IMG/VR virus record: IMGVR_UViG_3300033141_002688
Location: 1-64,000 of that record
Origin: a virus
Length of the DNA stretch: 64,000 nt
Direction: 5' to 3' (one strand)
Shown: piece after piece, positions 58,826 through 64,000 of the stretch
Position numbering within the stretch: the stretch's first letter is position 1
Layout: each line of letters begins with the position of its first letter
The notes under the pieces: generated by a model
The model's input: the letters and a program-made list of their open reading frames with translations, nothing else
Database searches by the model: none
What the model was told of the DNA's origin: nothing
Position numbers and translations under genes: made by a program

Positions 58826-59143
58826 CTATTCATAATATTTATCTTCAAATAGCTTTAATTGTTTATTATCCAATTCAAAATCAATCATTGATTTAGCGGA
58901 TTCCAATAGACCATTAGTTTCAAAATCATTACCATAAAAACCTCCACAATTGTCAATTATTTCTCCATCTTTATTTATAACATTATAGCAATAGATATTT
59001 CCCATTAGATAATCATTGTATATCTTTACTTCATTTCTCAATATTTCTTTTACTTTTTCTTCTAATTTCTTGGATATTCTTTTCACGTTAAATTCATTCC
59101 TTATTTTCTCTTTATCCGCTACAATCCAGCCTATTTGGGCCAC
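58826..59143 (-). CDS. Phage DUF protein, C-terminal part after frame change
   Basis: The front (IGWIVADKEKIRNEFNVKRI) continues directly from the end of the 59112 ORF (DPWDSG). Removing one C from the CCC at about 59138-59140 joins both into a single reading frame. GTG 59143 is therefore probably not a real start. The remainder is the acidic end of a common phage protein of unknown function. Confidence 0.6.
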   Translation of the reverse strand: MAQIGWIVADKEKIRNEFNVKRISKKLEEKVKEILRNEVKIYNDYLMGNIYCYNVINKDGEIIDNCGGFYGNDFETNGLLESAKSMIDFELDNKQLKLFEDKYYE

Positions 59144-59402
59144 TATCCCAAGGATCTTGAAAATCGTTAATACTCATTATTAATCCGGAATGATCAAGAA
59201 GATACAAGGGATAAGAGATATTTTCCTTTGCATATTCTCTAGCTTCTTCAACTAAAAAATTATGCTTGTCTCCTAGTAAATATCTTTTATGAAAGCAAAT
59301 CATTTCTCCTAAATTATCCCATTCTCTAGGTGATTCTAGTATGTCATCCTGGTAGATCTTAATACTATATCCTTTATAATCTATTTCTTTTATAGCTTCC
59401 AT
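59112..59402 (-). CDS. Phage DUF protein, N-terminal part before frame change
   Basis: Residues 1-85 (YKGYSIKIYQDDILESPREW, DNLGEMICFHKRYLLGDKHN, LYLLDHSGL, DPWDSG) belong to a widespread phage/plasmid protein of unknown function. After DPWDSG the frame ends quickly in unrelated PNRLDCSG. A single extra C explains the break. Confidence 0.62.
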   Translation of the reverse strand: MEAIKEIDYKGYSIKIYQDDILESPREWDNLGEMICFHKRYLLGDKHNFLVEEAREYAKENISYPLYLLDHSGLIMSINDFQDPWDSGPNRLDCSG

Positions 59403-59404
59403 TT

Positions 59405-59929
59405 TTAACCTCCATTAATTGATTCTTCGATTTTTCTTCTGAGATATTGACCTTGAATCTTTTTGCCTTCTTCTGAATTCGGATCAATTTTCTTTATTCT
59501 CATGTATTCTTGGGGGTTGTTATATTTAGTTATACCTTTGATTTTCAAATAGAGATTAGGATAAACATCTTGAAGAAGTGGGGTGTCACAAGTACCATTA
59601 TTAAGGTCTATTATCATATTATCCTTGAAAAGCCATAAAGTTATAGGATGTGATCTTTTTTGGACTATCCATACATCATAAAATTGAAATACAGAATAAT
59701 TAAGAGGCAGAAAAGTACTAATTCTCTCTTTTGTAGTAGAAGTTTTTCGACCACCACTATTCAATATTATTTTATTGTCAGGTAAGTATTTAATTATATC
59801 TGTATAATAATATCTAATTACTCTTTCTTTTTTGGAGTTCCAGTATTCTACTGTATTATTTCTAACAGTGAATCTGCTTTTTTGGATATCATCAATTCCT
59901 TTCAATATCTCAGATTTCTTAAGTCTCAT
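59405..59929 (-). CDS. Unknown protein with C-terminal LR-KIE tail
   Basis: 174 residues. Beta-rich body that looks like a typical phage protein (TDIIKYLPDNKIILNSGGRK, NYSVFQFYDVWIVQK). End: SEEGKKIQGQYLRRKIEESI, a variant of the recurring motif. Confidence 0.6.
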   Translation of the reverse strand: MRLKKSEILKGIDDIQKSRFTVRNNTVEYWNSKKERVIRYYYTDIIKYLPDNKIILNSGGRKTSTTKERISTFLPLNYSVFQFYDVWIVQKRSHPITLWLFKDNMIIDLNNGTCDTPLLQDVYPNLYLKIKGITKYNNPQEYMRIKKIDPNSEEGKKIQGQYLRRKIEESINGG

Positions 59930-59999
59930 TGTCCAACTCCCTTTATTTTTGATGAATAGTTCCCTGTAATTCTATTGTTTCATTGAACAACTTGGTTTT

Positions 60000-60506
60000 T
60001 TAGCTGTCATTAAATATTACTTTTATCCCTCTTATTATACTCTCAGGCAAAGGCTTAATAAGCCAAAGGCTACCAAACCTATATCCTCTATCCTCATATA
60101 GACCTATTCTTTTCAAATATTTACAGCAAGCTTCATACCAATCATTTTTAAACTCTTCTGGATATTTATGTTGAAAAGGTCTTAAAGCAAATTGTTGCTT
60201 CATGGTTCCTGCTTGCATGTCATTTAGATGGTATTCCTTCCATATTTCGAGTAAATCTAAAACCTTATCTTGTGAAAGGTAGAACTTGAAATTATCAATA
60301 TTCTCTAGAATAGCATTATTAATCTGCCCTCCACATATAGTTTTTATTTCTCCTACTATGGACAAGGTTAAGAATTCTGAAATAGGTTCCAATCTCCAAG
60401 TTAACCTGTTTTCACTACGTAATTTTATACTTGCTGTTATAAAAATATCATTCTTTTCTGTGTCATTACCTAATAAAATTGTTCTTTCCCAAGATTCTTT
60501 TTTCAT
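60000..60506 (-). CDS. Unknown 168-residue phage protein
   Basis: Start at ATG 60506 after AAAGGAGG. Contains CGGQINNAILENIDNFKFYL and IWKEYHLNDMQAGTMKQQFA, a pattern I associate with phage proteins of unknown function that describe a helical core. No catalytic motif seen. Confidence 0.6.
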   Translation of the reverse strand: MKKESWERTILLGNDTEKNDIFITASIKLRSENRLTWRLEPISEFLTLSIVGEIKTICGGQINNAILENIDNFKFYLSQDKVLDLLEIWKEYHLNDMQAGTMKQQFALRPFQHKYPEEFKNDWYEACCKYLKRIGLYEDRGYRFGSLWLIKPLPESIIRGIKVIFNDS

Positions 60507-60528
60507 TTTCAATCCTCCTTTTAATAGA

Positions 60529-60714
60529 TTAAAAATCTTCATCATTAACAGGATAAGCTCTTGTTAATATAGTAAACATTAAATTGGCTAAGTCTCTCCT
60601 TTCATCTAATCTGAATGGTTTATCATCTAATTCATAAAGCCTTTTATTAATTTGCTTTAATTTCTCAAAATCTTCTATATCTATTAGCATCCCTATTGTT
60701 GTTTTTGTAGACAT
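60529..60714 (-). CDS. Small protein, unknown
   Basis: 61 residues, one strand (GMLIDIEDFEKL) and two helices. TCCTCC ribosome site on the plus strand. No family recognised. Confidence 0.55.
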   Translation of the reverse strand: MSTKTTIGMLIDIEDFEKLKQINKRLYELDDKPFRLDERRDLANLMFTILTRAYPVNDEDF

Positions 60715-60716
60715 TA

Positions 60717-61103
60717 TTACTCCTCCATATTGTAAGCTTTACAAAAATAAACGTCTGTGGGATCCCCTTCTCCTGATTCATACCAAAGATCATATCGGTC
60801 TAAAACATTTTCTAGTGTTTCCAAATAAACTTGATCCTTTATTGCCTCTTTCATGGTAAAGTTTGAACACCAGAGCATGTAGTATTTACCACTTGGAATA
60901 ATACTCAACCAGGAGCAGATATATAGTGCCTTGTATTTATTATCATCATCACCTAGTAACTCCAAATCAGGGTCTTTGTCAAGCTCATTATTAATACTAT
61001 CGAAATCAAATTCCTCATTAATCTGTTTTTCATATTTTTCTGATAGTTTCTCAAATACATCGTGTCTCTCCCAAACTTCATTTAGTTTGCTATAACTTAA
61101 CAT
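60717..61103 (-). CDS. Acidic protein, unknown
   Basis: 128 residues, strongly acidic (EFDFDSINNELDKDPDLELL). Contains LYICSWLSIIPSGKYYM and ends with GEGDPTDVYFCKAYNMEE. It could be a DNA-mimic-like or regulatory protein by charge alone; not shown. Confidence 0.55.
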   Translation of the reverse strand: MLSYSKLNEVWERHDVFEKLSEKYEKQINEEFDFDSINNELDKDPDLELLGDDDNKYKALYICSWLSIIPSGKYYMLWCSNFTMKEAIKDQVYLETLENVLDRYDLWYESGEGDPTDVYFCKAYNMEE

Positions 61104-61135
61104 GATTAATCTCCTTGGTCTAGTGTTAATTGCTT

Positions 61136-61172
61136 AATCCTACTCCCTAAACTCTTTACAGGGAGTAGGATT
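61136..61172. terminator. 12-bp perfect hairpin between small genes
   Basis: AATCCTACTCCC pairs perfectly with GGGAGTAGGATT around a 13-nt loop, right behind the 61178 gene stop. No T-run follows on the minus strand, so it may be an RNA end-protecting or processing hairpin rather than a classic terminator. Confidence 0.5.
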
Positions 61173-61177
61173 AAAAG

Positions 61178-61330
61178 TTAGGCGTATTCTTTGATCCAGT
61201 TAAGAATTTCTCTCATTAATACATCTTCAACATACTTTTGTGCAGTTTCATGATAGATGCTTGCAATCTCCCTCATAATCTCCGCCAAATAACCATCAAT
61301 TACTATTGTATCATCCTTTTTCTTAGTCAT
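61178..61330 (-). CDS. 50-residue protein with strong ribosome site
   Basis: AAAGGAGG then ATG 61330, in TAATG overlap with the metallopeptidase stop. MTKKKDDTIVIDGYLAEIMR then a helix to WIKEYA. Size and look suit a small antitoxin-like or regulatory protein; unproven. Confidence 0.6.
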   Translation of the reverse strand: MTKKKDDTIVIDGYLAEIMREIASIYHETAQKYVEDVLMREILNWIKEYA

Positions 61331-61707
61331 TATTTCACCTCCTTTCTTATTTTGATTTGCCTTGTTGCACCTATTATTAAATTCAATAGTTCGCTTCTTG
61401 AGTAGCAGGCCAAAAACTTATTATAGGTGTCAAGGCAATCTACAGCAAAACTATCAAAAAGCCAATACCAGTTCGGCTTGATACACTTCCTGGCATATTT
61501 CCAGGCATCAATTTCTTGTTGCCAAACCTGAAACGGCTCCTTTTCCTTGAGCGTTGCTCTAAGTCCTAAGTGTTGAAAATGAGCATGCCCAAACTCATGA
61601 AGCAAACTAAATAGATCATAGTAATCTCTTAGGTCAGTATAGTGGATAGTCTTATTCTCCGGTATATAAGAGAAAGTTTTGTCTCTTTGGATTTTACAGT
61701 TAGGCAT
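61330..61707 (-). CDS. Metallopeptidase-like protein (HExxH)
   Basis: 125 residues. HEFGHAHFQH (~37) gives the zinc histidines, and QQEIDAWKYARK (~68) the third acidic ligand, as in ImmA/IrrE-type peptidases. Such proteases cleave phage or mobile-element repressors; here no helix-turn-helix domain is fused. No repressor gene is seen nearby. Confidence 0.72.
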   Translation of the reverse strand: MPNCKIQRDKTFSYIPENKTIHYTDLRDYYDLFSLLHEFGHAHFQHLGLRATLKEKEPFQVWQQEIDAWKYARKCIKPNWYWLFDSFAVDCLDTYNKFLACYSRSELLNLIIGATRQIKIRKEVK

Positions 61708-61709
61708 TA

Positions 61710-61859
61710 TTACCTCATAAATACTTCATTACATCTAGGACATCTGAACACTATCCTAGTTCTAGGAATAGGTACAGCAATAACAAAATTGCATTTAGGA
61801 CAAGGGATGCTTTCAAAGCACCAAAGTAAATTCCTATACAGCTTGAAATACTTTCTCAT
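61710..61859 (-). CDS. 49-residue zinc-ribbon protein
   Basis: MRKYFKLYRNLLWCFESIPC starts it, then PKCNFVIAV and FRCPRCNEVFMR: CPxC...CPxC ribbon. GGGAG site in front. Its stop is followed directly by the TAATG of the metallopeptidase. Confidence 0.62.
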   Translation of the reverse strand: MRKYFKLYRNLLWCFESIPCPKCNFVIAVPIPRTRIVFRCPRCNEVFMR

Positions 61860-61864
61860 TTTTT

Positions 61865-62011
61865 CTATCTCCCATTATAAAGCAAGTGAAAAGTTAGTTT
61901 TTCCCAAAGACTAGCTAAAAGTTTAGCTTGCCTTCTGGATAGACCTAAATTTCTAAGCCTACAGTAAAGAACTAAGCAATTAAGGTTATGTTGTAGTGTT
62001 GCTTTTAACAT
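61865..62011 (-). CDS. 48-residue basic protein
   Basis: MLKATLQHNLNCLVLYCRLR then NLGLSRRQAKLLASLWEKLT. Very basic and helical, with a possible SRRQAKLL helix-turn-helix-like step. Fills an otherwise empty gap. Confidence 0.48.
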   Translation of the reverse strand: MLKATLQHNLNCLVLYCRLRNLGLSRRQAKLLASLWEKLTFHLLYNGR

Positions 62012-62020
62012 TACCTTTTT

Positions 62021-62206
62021 CTAAATCTTATCAAGTAGATATTTACAGTTGGAAAAATCTCCCTTTTCATATGCCTTGGTATATTTTGTAGCCAAAGCTT
62101 CATCTCCTCCAACAAGATCTAAAATGGCAGTTTCAATATCTTTTCCATATCCAGAATTAGAAGACATACCTATACCTGTCTTGTCGAAAAACTTTACTTC
62201 TATCAT
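62021..62206 (-). CDS. Small phage protein, unknown
   Basis: 61 residues from ATG 62206 after AAAGGAGAGAG. Reads MIEVKFFDKTGIGMSSNSGY, then a helix pair (IETAILDLVGGDEALATKYT). No known family. Confidence 0.58.
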   Translation of the reverse strand: MIEVKFFDKTGIGMSSNSGYGKDIETAILDLVGGDEALATKYTKAYEKGDFSNCKYLLDKI

Positions 62207-62223
62207 TTTTCTCTCTCCTTTTT

Positions 62224-62949
62224 TCATATTTCATCAAACTCTTTGTTGCATTCAAAACAGTAATACTTGTTACTGTTTTCAATCTGCAAAACTTCCTCTG
62301 ACTCACAAAATGGACAGAGTTTTTCAACATGGTACGGGTTCCAATTATCATCTAGAAACCAATTCTTTATGTCGAATTGTGGTTTGACCTTTTTATACGA
62401 GTCATTAGAAAAATAGTTCCCTTTGTATTTTTCAAACTTCCCAAACAAATATACTTTTCCTTGGTCTGCAAGAATAATCTTACTCCCTGTTGTAATAGAC
62501 CTTATAGCGTTTTCAATTGCAGGGTCTTTTCTGAGATATGGCAAAAGTGGAGTCATTATATCTTTTACGAAAATCATAGTATCAGTTAAATCTCTCTCTC
62601 CCTGTCCTAATACTCCATTATGTAGCAGGGCAGACTCACATATAATATCCAGAGCTTTTAAATCCTTTATCTTTTTACTAATAGGGAAGGGATGGCATTC
62701 TGACTTGAAATCCTTAAAACCGGAAGTTGCAATTCTGAAATGATAAAAAACTTCATTTCTCTTATTTAGTCTTTGGTTTTTGTAATCTTCCCAAAAACTA
62801 TCAAAAGTTAAAAATCCCTTTCTGATATGATATTTACCATTTTCCTCATACATATAACCTATCCCATCTGGATTATTAGCAAAACAAACTTCCAGTGTTT
62901 TCCTTTGCGGCAATCTAGTTCCCTTTGGACTATAAATGGCTATGCACAT
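62224..62949 (-). CDS. Class II glutamine amidotransferase with zinc-ribbon tail
   Basis: 241 residues. Starts M-C-I-A-I-Y, placing the nucleophile Cys at position 2 after Met removal; NPDGIGYMYEENGKYHIRKG and FHFRIATSGF, then LLHNGVLG follow the Ntn glutaminase fold. C-terminal CPFCESEEV and YYCFECNKEF form a zinc ribbon. It should release ammonia from glutamine for the amidoligase next to it (10-nt overlap). Confidence 0.82.
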   Translation of the reverse strand: MCIAIYSPKGTRLPQRKTLEVCFANNPDGIGYMYEENGKYHIRKGFLTFDSFWEDYKNQRLNKRNEVFYHFRIATSGFKDFKSECHPFPISKKIKDLKALDIICESALLHNGVLGQGERDLTDTMIFVKDIMTPLLPYLRKDPAIENAIRSITTGSKIILADQGKVYLFGKFEKYKGNYFSNDSYKKVKPQFDIKNWFLDDNWNPYHVEKLCPFCESEEVLQIENSNKYYCFECNKEFDEI

Positions 62950-64000
62950 AGTAAATCCTTTCTATCCATAAAATCATACAGATTCATATAGCTTTTCCTA
63001 TTCTCATTCACGTACTTAGCGAATACTTCCCAAGTCATTTCCTTAATTCCCTTTACTCTGGTAAACTCATAAATTGCCTTGCAAAACTCCATGTTTTTAC
63101 AAAAACTCTTAAAATTAAGAGTACCTCTGAATATTCTAATTTCAATAGTGTTGGAATTCTGGACATTCACGGCGCTATACCTATTAAATGAATGGGATTT
63201 AGCCTTTCTCACTAAATCTTTGTGCTCTGTATCCTGAATGCTTGCATAACTCTCCAATTGTGACTCTTTTCTTTGGGAAATGATCCTTATAAAATCCTTG
63301 TTTTCATCCTCATAGAACAGTTTCAGTAATTTATACAGTTGGATACTGGAAAAAGCTTCCCTAGACATATGAACATGCATACCACATGTTCCAGCATCAT
63401 ATGAAATATACCTTTTTTCCTTGAGAAAATTGAGCATATTCTCAAATCGGTGCTTGTTCTCTTTGTACCATTTCCAGGAAAGTGGATGGAAAACAATTTC
63501 AAATCCATTATTTAGACTCCCATCATATTTGCAATATATCTCATCTTCTGAAAAGTAATCATATAATTCTTTAACAGTATCAAAATGATTAACATAACTT
63601 TTTCCTTCAACTTCAAGTTCTATCCCAAAAAACAGATTAGTCTTTTCGTTTTTTCCATTTTTAAATTTCAACTCAGGAGTAAAACCATATGGTTTTATAG
63701 GAGCATTTTCAGCACAATATTGGCAATAGAAATTTCCATCAATTTCAATAGCATCATCCATACTAATTAAGTCCCCGCAATCAAAGCATGAAGTAAATAG
63801 TTCGTTGAAGCAAGACTCACAGTATTCATTTCCGCAATTGTCGCAAAGTGCTTGTTCTCTATCAACTATATCCAGACAGTTATAGCATCTAGTAAATAGT
63901 TCGTTGAAGCAAATTTCACAATATAAATTTCCTTCAGCTTCAAAACTCTCCTCAATGGGTATTATCTCTGAGCAATATGAGCATTCAGTAAATAACTCGT
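62940..64000 (-). CDS. Amidoligase with N-terminal zinc-module array (5' end outside window)
   Basis: The frame is open to the right edge, so the gene begins beyond it. C-terminal ~240 residues: FFGIELEVEG, YDGSLNNGFEIVFHP, GTCGMHVHMSREA, FNRYSAVNV, EIRIFRGTLN, the Amidoligase_2 (GCS-like ATP-dependent COOH-NH2 ligase) pattern. Before it are tandem ~35-residue Cys modules with repeated CFNELFTxCxxC units. Families of this kind make amide or peptide bonds, probably on a protein or small molecule; target unknown. Confidence 0.8.
   Translation of the reverse strand, partial: ELFTECSYCSEIIPIEESFEAEGNLYCEICFNELFTRCYNCLDIVDREQALCDNCGNEYCESCFNELFTSCFDCGDLISMDDAIEIDGNFYCQYCAENAPIKPYGFTPELKFKNGKNEKTNLFFGIELEVEGKSYVNHFDTVKELYDYFSEDEIYCKYDGSLNNGFEIVFHPLSWKWYKENKHRFENMLNFLKEKRYISYDAGTCGMHVHMSREAFSSIQLYKLLKLFYEDENKDFIRIISQRKESQLESYASIQDTEHKDLVRKAKSHSFNRYSAVNVQNSNTIEIRIFRGTLNFKSFCKNMEFCKAIYEFTRVKGIKEMTWEVFAKYVNENRKSYMNLYDFMDRKDLLCA

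Overview
This window is part of the genome of a tailed double-stranded DNA bacteriophage. It is AT-rich and dense with genes: most junctions overlap by ATGA or TAATG, or are a few bases apart. The virion side is a lambda-like long-tail module (tape measure, tail-tip L with four cysteines, NlpC/P60 K, central tip protein J). That points to a siphovirus-type phage of a bacterium. No integrase, repressor, capsid, portal or terminase gene is in the window, so lifestyle and host cannot be read from it.

Layout. (1) About 1-18,870, plus strand: tape measure, tail-tip assembly genes, a very long J/tail-fibre gene, and small fibre and accessory genes. The J/fibre gene is cut by a homing endonuclease gene and by two frame changes. 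(2) About 18,870-19,530: the two gene blocks converge on a pair of tRNA-like half sequences with a homing-type endonuclease gene between them. (3) About 19,530-33,250, minus strand: metallophosphoesterases, a broken RNA ligase, dCMP deaminase, tRNA-Gly, a secreted lytic transglycosylase, B12-type ribonucleotide reductase, a nucleotidase, and a GC-richer island with an odd tRNA-Leu-like RNA, followed by a nuclease and an adenine methylase. (4) About 33,240-53,800, minus strand: replication and recombination core with SbcC/SbcD, RecA-like recombinase, ssDNA-binding protein, UDG-exonuclease-PolA fusion, primase-helicase, an O-like initiator gene carrying iterons (probable origin) and a SNF2 helicase. 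(5) About 53,800-64,000, minus strand: a MoxR/VWA pair, a DNA-ligase-like protein, many small proteins, and a glutamine-amidotransferase/amidoligase pair cut by the right edge.

Three things stand out as possibly undescribed. First, at least 20 small or medium proteins share a short helix motif, consensus (G)-x-x-L-R-x-K-L-E-(N/G)-K, in two domain types and also as a C-terminal tail on otherwise unrelated proteins. Second, two homing endonucleases carry arrays of 4-5 nearly identical ~60-residue zinc-ribbon repeats joined to two different nuclease folds. Third, there are unusual tRNA-like loci: one split by an endonuclease gene, one of 145 nt with two 7-bp helices that interleave as a pseudoknot, and one tRNA-Gly lying inside an open reading frame.

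Several genes (tape measure, J twice, RNA ligase, one DUF) show +1 frame changes or short internal losses. These may be real lesions, recoding or assembly errors; the sequence alone cannot decide. All names come from motif recognition by eye; no database search was run.
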